DNA from: Saccharopolyspora gregorii
GTDB lineage: Bacteria > Actinomycetota > Actinomycetes > Mycobacteriales > Pseudonocardiaceae
DNA length: 64,000 bases
Reading direction: 5' to 3'
Assembly: GCF_024734405.1 (NCBI RefSeq)
Contig: NZ_CP059556.1
Location: 6,280,422 to 6,344,421, forward strand
The translations under genes and the position numbers were made by a program. This document shows positions 9,401-17,821 of the stretch, piece after piece. Under the pieces are notes generated by a model, which did not search any database, was not told the origin of the DNA, and saw only the letters and a program-made list of their open reading frames with translations. How positions within the stretch are numbered: position 1 is the stretch's first letter; each line of letters begins with the position of its first letter.

Positions 9401-9987
9401 TCGAGCTTGCGACCGCCGCCGGAGTCGGCGGCGCGCTTCCCGGTCGGGGCGTCGTCCTCGTCGTCGAACGACGGCACCCACGCACCGGTCTTCTCGGAGG
9501 GCGCCTCGGCGTCCTGGTCCGCGCCGCGCGGCTGCTGGCCGTCGCCCGGCCAGTTCGGCTGGTCGCCGCCCTGCCGCGGACGACCCGGCGGCTGCTGCTG
9601 GCGCGTCCCCTCCCCAGGCCACGGTCCCGCGCCCTGACCCGGTCCGGGCGGCGGCCCGGCGGCGCGCTGCTGGCCCGGACCTTGCTGGCCGGGACCCTGC
9701 TGGCCCGGGTTCTGCGGCGGCGGGTTCTGCGGGGCGCCCGGCGGCGGACCCGGCGGGCGCTGCTGCGCACCGGGACGCTGCCCGGCGGGCGGCTGGTTCG
9801 CGGGGTTCGGCGGTCCGGCAGGCCGACCACCCGGCGGGGTGCCGCCCGGAGGCGGGGGGCCCTGCGGACGCGGACCCTGCTGCCGGGACGAGGGGGGCGT
9901 GGCCCGGTCGTCGGGGGAACCGGGATTGCGACCTTCGGGCTGCCGGGAGTGGCGGCCACGAGCTGGGTCGTCACGCTCGTCGTTCAC
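6484..9987 (-). CDS. ponA: Bifunctional class A penicillin-binding protein (transglycosylase/transpeptidase)
   Basis: Peptidoglycan polymerase and crosslinker, about 1167 residues. The first ~450 residues are cytoplasmic and disordered, rich in P, G and Q with repeated GPGQQG units and an Ala/Gly block, then acidic YDDDYDDGYDD. One membrane helix follows (about 455-477). The GT51 domain carries EDASFYTNPGF and GGGSTLTQQYVK (about 535-575). The transpeptidase has SSFK (about 804), SVN (about 860) and KTGT (about 998). A Pro/Thr/Ser-rich extracellular tail closes it. GTG at 9985-9987 follows GGAGG by 7 nt; a longer frame starting at 10032 has no such site. It equals mycobacterial PonA1 by position (next to a DUF5318 gene and ino1). 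The N-terminal extension is unusually long. Confidence 0.93.
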   Translation of the reverse strand: MNDERDDPARGRHSRQPEGRNPGSPDDRATPPSSRQQGPRPQGPPPPGGTPPGGRPAGPPNPANQPPAGQRPGAQQRPPGPPPGAPQNPPPQNPGQQGPGQQGPGQQRAAGPPPGPGQGAGPWPGEGTRQQQPPGRPRQGGDQPNWPGDGQQPRGADQDAEAPSEKTGAWVPSFDDEDDAPTGKRAADSGGGRKLDLPTSFTQAPPPAADQRTQRQPGPGQQGAGQQGPGQQGPGQQGAAQQGGPATPDEQSTQQFRPPQRPGQQPTRQVPPPPPGGQSTRQVPQPGGRPAPGAVPPAERPTENIPQTPGDGKDQGRGRGGAVAGGVVGGVAGAAALGGAAAAAGGGAAGAGAAGAAGAGAAGAAGASGASGDSPREPQLLTHEATQSSYDYYSTNDAYSDDGRYDDDYDDGYDDRYGDRGHGDDGFGPDDELLDPDDEVSARKAKRKKIWRRIRRTCYVAAAAMLLLGIGTFAWGYTMWEVPNPEEIASRTEQTIVVNYADGQEMTRIVPEAGSKTMIRDLRAEVSKPMLDATVAAEDASFYTNPGFSIRGILVAVYNQIGGGAGGGSTLTQQYVKLALDQDEYSITRKVKEVVVAYKVTNQQSKDDILKAYLNTAYYGRGAYGIHTAAEAYFGKLPKDLDPSEAAVLAGMVQRPTANDPRVDPEQGQWRWEYVAGQMLKNGFISQDVRASMALPETREREAWKSKSEGNSSQLHIRKQVLAELEREGYSEQALTLGGYTITTTIDPNAQRMAEDAVRKVTQGQPQNLRTSLVAVDPKTGGVRAYYGGGDQVYFDYAASPQPPGSSFKPFVVMAGLEKDYGIGEYYDGSDHQEILGTTFGNAPGSVCDDPKHCGVREAMNKSVNTVFVNMAAKFRTPAVRDAAIQAGIPAEYNGEPTLQNEDGGVDAGIALGAYPVRAIDMAASYATFANEGKQVHPQFVSKIQNAVKTEEFAPEPSKPAFSDSASESKNLAANLIQSMIGVAEHSKLPLDGNRPVAAKTGTHQYFDTEKNQNAWMIGATPQLSTAVGMLADEDGKPVPVEQANGKIIYGSGLPGDIWQEFMNEYHKNLPVEQFPKASPIGQFEQKLPPQPTTTSEEPPPPPTSEPPPPTSEETTTSESETSESESEGSDPSDECGLFGCPPGHGDDDDDGPGGHAVGPTRGRDGE

Positions 9988-10089
9988 GAGTTGGCCTCCA
10001 GGACAGGCGTCGTGCGACGCCAGGTGATGCATTCACGTCGGGGTGACCCCGCTTCGCGCGGGGCGGTGCTGCTCGTTCTCACGGCCGGT

Positions 10090-10530
10090 TCACTCGGCCG
10101 CAGTCTTGCGCCGGGGGCGGCGGTTGTTCAAGTCACCGGTCCCGAGGACGTACGACTGCACCAGGTGGTTCCAACTGCACGTCCGACAGACTTCGACGAC
10201 GTGCACGGTGAATTCCGCGAACAAGGCCGCCAACCGTTCCAGCTCATCGGGACCGCGAGCCGATCCCGATGCGTGCTTGAGTTCCTCGCCGAAGATCCAC
10301 GAGACCAGCGTGAGCGGCTCCTTCCGGCACACCGGGCAGGTCACTTCGCTGGGCTCGCCGTGGTACTTCGCCGCCCGCAACAGGTACGGGTTCGCGTCGC
10401 AGACCTCCATCACCCCGACTCGGCCAGAGTGGACCTGCGCGAGCAGCGACCTGCGCTGCAACGCGTAATCCACCACTTGCCGTTGGGTCCGCACGAGGAA
10501 CAGGGTACGTGTCCGATGCCGGTGCTCCAT
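10090..10530 (-). CDS. DUF5318 family protein with two CxxC pairs
   Basis: Conserved actinobacterial protein of 146 residues lying just upstream of the PBP gene on the same strand, as in mycobacteria. CPVC (65-68) and CRTC (115-118) suggest a bound zinc. Other conserved-looking parts are RTQRQVVDYALQRRSLL near the start and CDANPYLLRAAKYHG. It has no signal peptide or membrane segment. Function is unknown; the fixed link to ponA hints at a cell-envelope role, which is inference only. The ATG is at 10528-10530. Confidence 0.8.
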   Translation of the reverse strand: MEHRHRTRTLFLVRTQRQVVDYALQRRSLLAQVHSGRVGVMEVCDANPYLLRAAKYHGEPSEVTCPVCRKEPLTLVSWIFGEELKHASGSARGPDELERLAALFAEFTVHVVEVCRTCSWNHLVQSYVLGTGDLNNRRPRRKTAAE

Positions 10531-10684
10531 GCGCCGTTAGGGGCAGCGACCGCTTCCGCCGCGTGACCTGCGGTGTCGTGAGCAGCGCGGTTGGTCTCGA
10601 CCTGCGAGGACCGGGGAAGCGCCGAAGATATACTCCTTTCTCGGGCAAGTACGGCTGGGGACGGCTCGAGCGCGGGAGGTGCGG

Positions 10685-10860
10685 ATGCGCGAACTCGCCA
10701 TGCCCGGCTTCCCGCAGCGCACCCGGTGCACCGGGCCCGAACTGCGGCGACTCCCCTCCGGCGACCGAGGTGGCCGAGGATCTCGCTGCGGGATGTTCTA
10801 CCGGACGGCCGCCGCGCGCCCGCACCCCGGGTTGATCTTGAAACCCGGAGGCGCCGATGG
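10685..10860 (+). pseudogene. Probable remnant of a PadR-family regulator gene upstream of ino1
   Basis: GGGAGG and an ATG at 10685 open a frame reading MRELAMPGF, then TGPELRR, then after a degraded stretch GMFYRT and PGLI. These match in order the PadR winged-helix pattern (LELAMLGFL, HGYELRR, GTLYP, AGLI) but key residues are replaced and the body of the protein is missing. A TATACT box lies at 10629-10634. In mycobacteria a PadR gene (Rv0047c) directly precedes ino1 in the same direction, so the position fits. Alternative: chance resemblance in GC-rich noncoding DNA. Confidence 0.4.
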
Positions 10861-11277
10861 TCCCGGTACCGGACGGGCCGCTCGTCCCCCGCTCGCCGGA
10901 CCGCACCGCCGGAACGTGATCGGTCCCACGGAGCCGATCGGACGATTCGGGCGCCGCGCGGCGGATCCGCCCGATCCGCGGGAACAGCGCGGCCTCCCCG
11001 GCGGTTGTCGGGGAGGGCACCGGTGCGCGTTCCGGGAGTCGCGGGTGGCGGGAACCCGCGGCGACCGATCGGCACCGGTCGTCGGCTTGCCCAGGCGGGG
11101 GACGCCGCCGCGTCCCCGCCACGACCCGCGCGCATCGTCCGCGCGACGGGCCACTTCCAGACCACGGCCCGGCCGGGCCTGATCCGGCCGATCCGGCTGC
11201 TCGCGCGACCCCGGGACCTCCGGGGCACCGGCGAGCGGGGAGAAGGACAACACATGACCTACAAGGAGGACCCTGCC
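10861..11277 (+). other. Spacer upstream of ino1
   Basis: About 415 bp between the PadR-like remnant and ino1. Open frames here have no recognisable protein. It presumably holds the ino1 promoter; I could not pick a convincing -35/-10 pair. Confidence 0.4.
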
Positions 11278-12375
11278 ATGAGCACAGACCGCCGCGAGGG
11301 CGCGGTTCGAGTGGCGATCGCCGGCGTGGGCAACTGCGCGGCATCGCTGGTGCAGGGCGTCCAGTACTACGCCGACGCCGACCCGGACACCCGGGTCCCC
11401 GGCCTGATGCACGTCCAGTTCGGCGAGTACCACGTGCGCGACGTGCAGTTCGTGGCCGCGTTCGACGTGGATGCCAAGAAGGTCGGCAGGGATCTCTCCG
11501 AGGCCATCGTGGCCAGCGAGAACAACACCATCAAGATCGCCGACGTCCCGCCGCTGGGCGTTTCCGTGCAGCGGGGCCGCACCCTCGACGGGCTCGGCCG
11601 CTTCTACCGCGAGACGATCGAGGAGTCCGACGAGGCGCCGGTCGACGTGGCGCAGGCGCTGCGCGACGCCGAGGTCGACGTGCTGGTCTCCTACCTGCCG
11701 GTGGGTTCCGACGACGCGGGCAAGTTCTACGCGCAGGCCGCGCTCGACGCCGGGGTGGCGTTCGTGAACGCGCTGCCCGTGTTCATCGCCTCCGACCCGG
11801 AGTGGGCCGCGAAGTTCACCGAGGCCGGCGTGCCGATCGTCGGCGACGACATCAAGTCGCAGGTCGGCGCCACCATCACGCACCGCGTGCTGACGAAGCT
11901 GTTCGAGGACCGCGGCGTGCACGTGGACCGCACGATGCAGCTCAACGTCGGCGGCAACATGGACTTCCTGAACATGAAGGAGCTCGAGCGGCTCGAGTCG
12001 AAGAAGAAGTCCAAGACCCAGTCGGTGACCTCGCAGGTCCAGCGCGACCTGGGCAAGCGCAACGTGCACATCGGTCCCTCGGACTACGTGCCGTGGCTGG
12101 ACGACCGCAAGTGGGCCTACATCCGGCTGGAGGGGCGCGCGTTCGGCGACGTGCCGCTGAACCTGGAGTACAAGCTGGAGGTGTGGGACTCGCCGAACTC
12201 GGCGGGGATCATCATCGACGCGCTGCGCGCCGCCAAGATCGCGAAGGACCGCGGCATCGGCGGACCGATCCTGTCCGCGTCCTCGTACTTCATGAAGTCG
12301 CCGCCGGAGCAGTACTCGGACTCGGAGGCCTACCAGGCCGTCGAGGACTTCATCTCGGGCGACGTCGAACGCTGA
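11278..12375 (+). CDS. ino1: Inositol-1-phosphate (myo-inositol-3-phosphate) synthase
   Basis: Converts glucose 6-phosphate to inositol 3-phosphate with NAD, the first step to phosphatidylinositol, mannosides and mycothiol. The 365-residue protein matches the short actinobacterial type throughout: NAD loop [12 protein letters not shown] near residue 17, [45 protein letters not shown], and [19 protein letters not shown] at 11278 is 8 nt after AAGGAGG; an ATG at 11254 in frame is also possible but has only a weak ribosome site. It converges on the GGDEF gene and shares a hairpin with it. Confidence 0.96.
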   Translation: MSTDRREGAVRVAIAGVGNCAASLVQGVQYYADADPDTRVPGLMHVQFGEYHVRDVQFVAAFDVDAKKVGRDLSEAIVASENNTIKIADVPPLGVSVQRGRTLDGLGRFYRETIEESDEAPVDVAQALRDAEVDVLVSYLPVGSDDAGKFYAQAALDAGVAFVNALPVFIASDPEWAAKFTEAGVPIVGDDIKSQVGATITHRVLTKLFEDRGVHVDRTMQLNVGGNMDFLNMKELERLESKKKSKTQSVTSQVQRDLGKRNVHIGPSDYVPWLDDRKWAYIRLEGRAFGDVPLNLEYKLEVWDSPNSAGIIIDALRAAKIAKDRGIGGPILSASSYFMKSPPEQYSDSEAYQAVEDFISGDVER

Positions 12376-12380
12376 TGCGC

Positions 12381-12412
12381 CGTCCCCGCCAGGCCTCGGC
12401 CCGGCGGGGACG
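12381..12412. terminator. Hairpin between convergent ino1 and PAS-GGDEF genes
   Basis: Perfect 10-bp stem (12381-12390 with 12403-12412), 12-nt loop, in the 38-bp gap between two convergent stop codons; could serve both strands. Confidence 0.6.
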
Positions 12413-12413
12413 T

Positions 12414-13262
12414 TCAGTGCTGGAGCTGCTGCTCGGCGCGGGAGAGCACCGCGTGCGCGGTGGCGTTGCCGTTGGTGGTCACCCAGGAGACCCGCAGGTT
12501 CGGCCGGACCCGGGTGGGGCCGATCCGCATCGGCCAGCTGGCCATCCGGCGGGCCTGCTGGGCGATGGCCTCGCCGTTGCCGTTGGGGTGGTCGGCGACC
12601 AGCGCGAACTCGTCGCCGCCGTACCGGGCGACGGTGTGCTCGTCGGACATGCCCTGCCGCAGCCGGCCCGCGAGGGTGCCGAGCAGCTCGTCGCCCCGGG
12701 CGAAGCCGTGCTCGGTGTTGAACGCGGCCAGCCGGTGCACGTCGAGCAGGACCAGCGTGGTGAGCATGCCGCGGGTGCGGGCGCGCACCAGGGACTGCTC
12801 CAGGCGGTCCAGCAGCAGCGCCCGGCCGGGGAGCCCGGTGAGCGGGTCGAGCAGGCCGCGGCTGTGCCCGACGTCGGTCTGCACGGCCTGCAGCAGGATC
12901 AGCACCCGGCGCTTCCCCTGCGCGCGCACCGCGTGGTAGTCCGCCCACAGCCGGGTGGGGTGGCCACCGCGCTCGACGACCATCGGGGTGGACAGCGGCG
13001 AGCCGGCGCGCAGCACCTGCCCGGCGAGCTCGGACCAGTCCGGCATCGCGGCACCGGTGTCGTCGCGCACCTTCCAGCCGCTGGGTCGCGCACCGGTGAG
13101 CAGATCGGACTTCGTCAGCTGCATGAGGTCCGCGGCGACGTCGTTGGTGGCGAGCACCTGGCCGCGCTCGTCCGTGAGCAGCACGCCCACGGTCAGTCCG
13201 GTGATCAGTTCGTCCCAGATCGGCGGCAGCTGGGATGGCGCGGTCACGTCGAGGACACTCAT
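12414..13262 (-). CDS. PAS-GGDEF protein (predicted diguanylate cyclase)
   Basis: A soluble 282-residue protein. Residues about 12-85 look like a PAS sensor (GLTVGVLLTDERGQVLATND), and about 135-282 form a GGDEF domain with LLDVHRLAAFN (metal Asp about 174) and YGGDEF (GGDEF at 215-219), so cyclase residues are mostly kept. The inhibitory RxxD site is not present before GGDEF. No EAL domain. ATG at 13260-13262 follows GGAGGAGG; an upstream extension of 43 codons is open but unsupported. The likely product is cyclic di-GMP. Confidence 0.85.
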   Translation of the reverse strand: MSVLDVTAPSQLPPIWDELITGLTVGVLLTDERGQVLATNDVAADLMQLTKSDLLTGARPSGWKVRDDTGAAMPDWSELAGQVLRAGSPLSTPMVVERGGHPTRLWADYHAVRAQGKRRVLILLQAVQTDVGHSRGLLDPLTGLPGRALLLDRLEQSLVRARTRGMLTTLVLLDVHRLAAFNTEHGFARGDELLGTLAGRLRQGMSDEHTVARYGGDEFALVADHPNGNGEAIAQQARRMASWPMRIGPTRVRPNLRVSWVTTNGNATAHAVLSRAEQQLQH

Positions 13263-13569
13263 TCGGCCCCTCCTCCCCACCAAACGGAGCAGTCCACTGG
13301 ACTCTCCTCTGCGGAGAGGTCTGAATTCAAGAGCATCACTACCACCCGTAATGGTGGTATTTACCGAGCGCGAATAACGCTGCGTCAGCAACTACCCGGG
13401 TCAAGCCCGAAGCGCCACCCGATGCGGGAAACGAGACGTCCATAAGGCGGATGATCTTCGACTGCGGTGCGCCCTCCGAGCCGCTCCGGTTCCGCCGGGC
13501 TCCGGCCCGATCAACGCCTGCCTCTACGCTGGGTCCCGGCCGCCTGAGATCGGCGGCACCCCCGCATCG
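13263..13569. other. Divergent promoter region between PAS-GGDEF and GT87 genes
   Basis: About 307 bp with no gene. It is less GC-rich near 13320-13380 and contains the inverted repeat listed separately. Presumably it drives both flanking genes. Confidence 0.5.
13340..13359. promoter_or_regulatory. Inverted repeat, possible operator
   Basis: TACCACC (13340-13346) and GGTGGTA (13353-13359) form a perfect 7-bp inverted repeat with a 6-nt spacer, about 80 bp upstream of the PAS-GGDEF start. The binding protein is unknown. Confidence 0.4.
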
Positions 13570-14910
13570 ATGACCAGGACGGTGACCCTCGTGGCGGTGA
13601 GCGGACCGGATGACGCGACGCGACGACCCTTCGGCGAGGTGATGCGCGACCTCGCCAGGGAGAACCGCAGGCTGCTGATCGCCATCGGCGTCGCCGAACT
13701 GCTCGCCGTGCTGCTGGTCTCCACGATCAGCCCGCACGACCACATCGACGGCGAGGTCTACCGGCTCGGCGCCCGCGCCTGGCTCCAGGGCAAGGACATG
13801 TACGGCCCGCTGCCCGCGACCGAGTCCGGGCTGAAGCTGCCGTTCATCTACCCGCCGTTCGCGGCGATCCTGTTCGCGCCGCTCGGGCTGGTCTCCAAGA
13901 TGGCGGCCGTGTCGATCATCATGCTGGTGTCGCACCTGGCACTGCTGGTGACGCTGTACCTGGTGCTCAGCGCCTCCACCTTCCTGCGCGGGCAGCGGGA
14001 CCGGGTCGTGCTGTGGACCGGCGTGGTGCTGCCGCTGGCGACGCTGTCCGAACCGGTGCTGGAGACGCTGACCTACGCGCAGATCAACCTGGTGCTGATG
14101 GCGCTGGTCGCGGTGGACTGCCTGTGGCGCACCGGGCCGGGGCAGAAGGTGCCGTACCCGCGCGGGCTGCTGATCGGCATCGCCGCCGGGATCAAGCTCA
14201 CCCCGGCCGCGTTCCTGCTGTTCTTCCTGCTGCGCAAGGACTTCAAGCCGATCGCGATGGCGGCGCTCGGCTTCGCCGGGACCGCCCTCATCGGACTCGT
14301 GCTCGCCTTCGAAGGCACGAAGAAGTACTGGACGCAGGAGGTGATGGCCACCGGCAACGTGTCCTTCGGCCCCACCTTCACCGGCAACGCCTCGGTGTAC
14401 GCGGGCAACCAGTCGCTGCGCTCGGCGCTGACGAAGCTCGGCGTCGGGAACGTGACGATGGTGCTCGTCGTGGTGACGCTGCTGGTGCTGGCGCTGGCCG
14501 TCGCGGGCATGCTGCACGCGCTGCGGCAGCGGGACCTGCCGATGGCGGTGACGCTCAACGGGCTGCTGTCGCTGCTGATCTCGCCGATCTCCTGGTCGCA
14601 CCACTGGGTGTGGGCGATCCCGGCGGTGGTGCTGCTGGCGGGAGCCGCGGTGCGCCGCTCCGACTGGGGGCTGCTGATGATCGCCGGGCTGGCGGCGTCG
14701 CTGTGCACGCTCGGGCCGATGTGGAAGGTGCCGCAGGGCAAGGGCCGGGAACTGCACTGGAACCCGCTGGAGCACCTCGTCGGCAACGCGTACGTGTACC
14801 TGGGGCTGGCGCTGCTGGCCTACTACGCCTACGGCTTGTGGCGCTCCCAACGGCTCGGGAGGCGGACCGCGGAACCCGACGAACCGCAGATCTCCTCCAC
14901 CCCCGCCTGA
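13570..14910 (+). CDS. GT87-family (DUF2029) membrane mannosyltransferase-like protein
   Basis: Polytopic protein of 446 residues with roughly ten membrane segments. The first extracytoplasmic loop carries DHIDGEVYRLGARAWLQGKDMYG, typical of GT-C enzymes such as PimE and related polyprenyl-phosphomannose-dependent transferases, where an Asp here is catalytic. Other supporting motifs are LPFIYPPFAAILFAPLG, AAGIKLTPAAFLL and SPISWSHHWVWAIPA. It is closer to the mannosyltransferase type than the two GT87 proteins at 3.4-6.4 kb. Acceptor unknown; lipomannan/PIM assembly is a reasonable guess. Confidence 0.82.
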   Translation: MTRTVTLVAVSGPDDATRRPFGEVMRDLARENRRLLIAIGVAELLAVLLVSTISPHDHIDGEVYRLGARAWLQGKDMYGPLPATESGLKLPFIYPPFAAILFAPLGLVSKMAAVSIIMLVSHLALLVTLYLVLSASTFLRGQRDRVVLWTGVVLPLATLSEPVLETLTYAQINLVLMALVAVDCLWRTGPGQKVPYPRGLLIGIAAGIKLTPAAFLLFFLLRKDFKPIAMAALGFAGTALIGLVLAFEGTKKYWTQEVMATGNVSFGPTFTGNASVYAGNQSLRSALTKLGVGNVTMVLVVVTLLVLALAVAGMLHALRQRDLPMAVTLNGLLSLLISPISWSHHWVWAIPAVVLLAGAAVRRSDWGLLMIAGLAASLCTLGPMWKVPQGKGRELHWNPLEHLVGNAYVYLGLALLAYYAYGLWRSQRLGRRTAEPDEPQISSTPA

Positions 14911-14947
14911 CCTGCCCGCCCGCCGCGCGCGGGCACCCCGGAACGCG

Positions 14948-14985
14948 GAACGGCCGCCGGACCCACTCGGGTCCGGCGGCCGTTC
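14948..14985. terminator. Bidirectional terminator hairpin
   Basis: Perfect 17-bp stem (14948-14964 with 14969-14985) and 4-nt loop in the 88-bp gap between convergent genes. Confidence 0.75.
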
Positions 14986-14998
14986 TCGTCGCGGTGCG

Positions 14999-16351
14999 TC
15001 AGATGCGCTGGAACTCGACGGTGTCGTCGAGGCCGCGCGGCTGGGCCGCGAGGCCCGGGATCGGGATGGTGTGACCCTGCGCCGCGTTGATCGACGGGGG
15101 CGCGCCGAGGGCCGGCAGCTCGATGCCCACCGGTTCGGCGGCCCGCGGCTCCGGCGGCAGCGGGCTGGCCAGGATCCGGTCCCGCTCCGGGGTGGTCGCG
15201 TCCAGCTCGTCGAGCACGTCCACCCGCACCGGCACGTCCTCCGGGGTGGCGCTGAACCGGGGGACCGCGGCCAGGAACGACACGGTGGGCCGGTCGTCGG
15301 CGCGCGGGCCGAGTTCGCCCAGCGCCTCGGTGAGCCTGCCCGCGGTGGGGCCGGTGAGCTGCCCGCCGCCGAACGCGGTCAGCTCGCCGCCGAGCGGCAT
15401 CGGGACCTGCACCGGTTCGCCGTCGCGCGCCAGCACGAGCGGCCCGGACAGCGCCGGCGGCACCTGCGGGTGGTCCTGGTGCTCGCCGGGCACCTGCAGC
15501 GCCACCTGCTCGGAGCGGGCGGCGGGCACGTGCGGGGCCTCGGCCAGGGCGACCACGAGCAGCGAGGGCGGGACGTCGTGCAGCCGGACGTCCGGGCCGG
15601 GCAGCTCACCGGAGGTGAGGTCGACGTCGGCGGAGTCGAGCAGTCCGGCACCGAGAGCCGCGGGCGCCGCCCGCTCCGCCCCATCCCCGCCGAGCGCGCC
15701 GCCCCACAGGGCGACGATGCCGTCCTCGGGGTCCACCGTCGCCGGGTCGACCAGCGGGATGATCAGCTCGCCGGTCACCTCCGGCACCTTCGCCTCGGCC
15801 GGGTGGCCGTGGCCGCCGCGGACGATGTCGCCGATCGGGCCCGCCCAGCTCAGCGAGCGGTGGAAGCCTTCGGCCGGGGTGCGCACCTCGGCGCCGCGGC
15901 GGAGGCTGTGCCGCCCGTCGCCCGGTGCCGGCCGCGCGGTCGCCGGATCGCCGACCCAGCCCGCGAGCTGCATGTCCGGCCGTGCGGGGTCCAGGTCGCG
16001 CAGGACCGGGATCTCCTGCGTCATGTCGTGCTCGACGGCGGGGAGCAGGTCGCGCACCGGGTCGATCTTCCCGGTCAGCACCAGCGCCCGGTAGCGGCCG
16101 GTGTCGGCGTTCCGGTGCGCCGCGAACGAGTGCGCCAGCTGCGGCCGGGCGTCGTCGGCGTCGAACGCGGGCGGCACGGAACCTCCCCGTTCCGGATCGG
16201 CTGGTGACCTGTCGTACCGGGTGCCCAGGCTGCCGTGGTCCCCGTCGCCGGACGGGCCGGTGCCTTCGGCCGCGGCCATCGTGGTTCCCACGGCCAGCAC
16301 ACCACCGGTGACCAGCGCGGCACGCACGCCGCGCTTCGCCCAAGTCTGCAT
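14999..16351 (-). CDS. Exported protein of unknown function
   Basis: A 450-residue protein with a signal peptide: basic MQTWAKRGVR, hydrophobic core ALVTGGVLAVGTTM, and AAAEG as likely cleavage site. The mature part is rich in Pro, Ala, Asp and Glu, has almost no cysteine or tryptophan-rich core, and shows no motif I recognise. No C-terminal membrane anchor or sortase signal is seen, so it may be secreted. ATG at 16349-16351 has AAGGAG 5 nt upstream. It lies downstream of another unknown exported protein on the same strand, 142 bp apart. Confidence 0.72.
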   Translation of the reverse strand: MQTWAKRGVRAALVTGGVLAVGTTMAAAEGTGPSGDGDHGSLGTRYDRSPADPERGGSVPPAFDADDARPQLAHSFAAHRNADTGRYRALVLTGKIDPVRDLLPAVEHDMTQEIPVLRDLDPARPDMQLAGWVGDPATARPAPGDGRHSLRRGAEVRTPAEGFHRSLSWAGPIGDIVRGGHGHPAEAKVPEVTGELIIPLVDPATVDPEDGIVALWGGALGGDGAERAAPAALGAGLLDSADVDLTSGELPGPDVRLHDVPPSLLVVALAEAPHVPAARSEQVALQVPGEHQDHPQVPPALSGPLVLARDGEPVQVPMPLGGELTAFGGGQLTGPTAGRLTEALGELGPRADDRPTVSFLAAVPRFSATPEDVPVRVDVLDELDATTPERDRILASPLPPEPRAAEPVGIELPALGAPPSINAAQGHTIPIPGLAAQPRGLDDTVEFQRI

Positions 16352-16493
16352 GCGGTCTCCTTCGGATATTTCCCCGTTCGGGCGGGGAAAGCAATGGTTT
16401 CGAGAGGTGCCGTCATCGGACGTTGACCACAGTCCGGCGGCGTTGGGACGAGTGCGCTTCGGAGCGCGGCGAGCGGATCGCCGCGGCGCTCGC

Positions 16494-17615
16494 TCAGTCC
16501 GGGGTGGTGCCGGGGGACGGCGCGGAGGTGCCGTTGAGCGCGGAGTCGGCGGCCCGGCCGGCCGAGCGCAGCGCGGTGAGGCCGGCCGCGGCGGCGGGCA
16601 GCGGCCGGGTCATGCCGACGCCGCCGTTCCCGCCGCTGCCGTCGGAGGTGTGCCCGGCGGTGCCGGTGGCGGGCGGCGTGGTGACGGCCTTGCCCGGCGA
16701 CCACGGTGCGCGGTGGCCGGGCGCGGCCGGCGCGGCGGCCACCTCGCTCGTGCCGGGCGCGGTGAACACCGCGGAACCGGTGGCGGGCCCCGCCGCGGGG
16801 TTCGCGGGTGCGGGCAGCGCCCCGGTCGCCGGAGCCGGCGGGTCCGGGAGCCGCGGCTCGGCAGGCGCCGGCCCGGGAGCCGGCAGCGGAGCGGGAGGTG
16901 CGGGCGGCGCGGGAGCGCCCGGGCTGACGCCGTGCCACAGCGGCGCGGTGAGCTTGCCGAGCCCGTCGGCGACCGGCCGGGTCAACCCCTCCAGCGGTGC
17001 GGGCCGGTCGGCGCCGGGTTCCGGGACGAGCGCGCCGCGCACCGGGCGCAGCAGCGATCCCGCGCCGTGCAGCGCGGTCGACACCGGCTCCGCCTCGGCC
17101 ACGCTGCCGACGAGGTGCTGCGGTGCGAGGTCGTCGAGGGAGAACCGGCCGGGATCGGCGGCGGGGTCCGGCGCGTCCACTTCGGACTCGTCGGGTCGCG
17201 GCGCGGCGTCCGGCTCGCTCGCGGGTTCCGCGGCGCGGGCCAGCGGTTCGGCGATGTGGTGCACGACGGTGCCCACCTGGCGGACCGGCCTCGGCAGGTC
17301 GTCCGCGCGCTCCGGCGGGTCGGTGCGGTGTTCCGGTGCCGCGATGCGGTGTTCCGGTTCGGCGGCGGGGTCGGGCACGAGGTCGGCGACGCGGTCCGAT
17401 GTGGACTCGTGGGCGCCTCCGGACGCCGCGGGCAGGTCGACCAGCGCGGGGTCCGCACCGGCGTTCCCGGCGAACCAGCCGACCGAGCTCCCCGCGGCCG
17501 CCGCTCCGGCGACGACCAGCGTGCGGGCCAGCAGCCGCCATCCGCGGCCACCGCCTGCTGTTCGGAGGCTGTCCGACATCTGCTGGTCCGGTTCCACTTT
17601 CCGTCGGGGCTGCAT
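16494..17615 (-). CDS. Exported or membrane-anchored Ala/Pro-rich protein of unknown function
   Basis: About 373 residues from the ATG at 17613-17615. A hydrophobic stretch near residues 30-45 (LLARTLVVAGAAAAGSSVGWF) could be a signal peptide or signal anchor. The rest is low in complexity, dominated by Ala, Pro, Gly, Asp and Glu, with a proline-rich segment around 245-275. No domain recognised. Start choice is uncertain: GGAGG is 13 nt upstream of this ATG, and an alternative ATG exists at 17577-17579. Together with the gene at 14999 it forms a pair of putative surface proteins. Confidence 0.62.
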   Translation of the reverse strand: MQPRRKVEPDQQMSDSLRTAGGGRGWRLLARTLVVAGAAAAGSSVGWFAGNAGADPALVDLPAASGGAHESTSDRVADLVPDPAAEPEHRIAAPEHRTDPPERADDLPRPVRQVGTVVHHIAEPLARAAEPASEPDAAPRPDESEVDAPDPAADPGRFSLDDLAPQHLVGSVAEAEPVSTALHGAGSLLRPVRGALVPEPGADRPAPLEGLTRPVADGLGKLTAPLWHGVSPGAPAPPAPPAPLPAPGPAPAEPRLPDPPAPATGALPAPANPAAGPATGSAVFTAPGTSEVAAAPAAPGHRAPWSPGKAVTTPPATGTAGHTSDGSGGNGGVGMTRPLPAAAAGLTALRSAGRAADSALNGTSAPSPGTTPD

Positions 17616-17809
17616 GTCCGCTAGCGACCCTCCGTTCGACCGGCGCGGTTGCGCCGTTCGGCGGCTTGATCGACGTGCACTGCCGACGGGCACTCTGTCA
17701 GCAGGCGGAGCGCGGACCTAGCGATCTCGCCCAACACCCCCGGATCGGGTGACAAATCCGCTCGGCGCCCGGATTGCGCCGACCGCACCGGGAACGACCT
17801 CGTCGCGGC

Positions 17810-17815
17810 TACGGT
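17810..17815 (+). promoter_or_regulatory. -10 element of a probably leaderless transcript
   Basis: TACGGT lies 6 nt upstream of the GTG at 17822, and no ribosome site precedes that codon. Confidence 0.45.
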
Positions 17816-17821
17816 GGCGTG

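Noticed and set aside
10591..11253. N-terminal extension of ino1 back to 10591
   Set aside because: The true protein starts at 11278 with a strong ribosome site; the upstream part has no Ino1 similarity.
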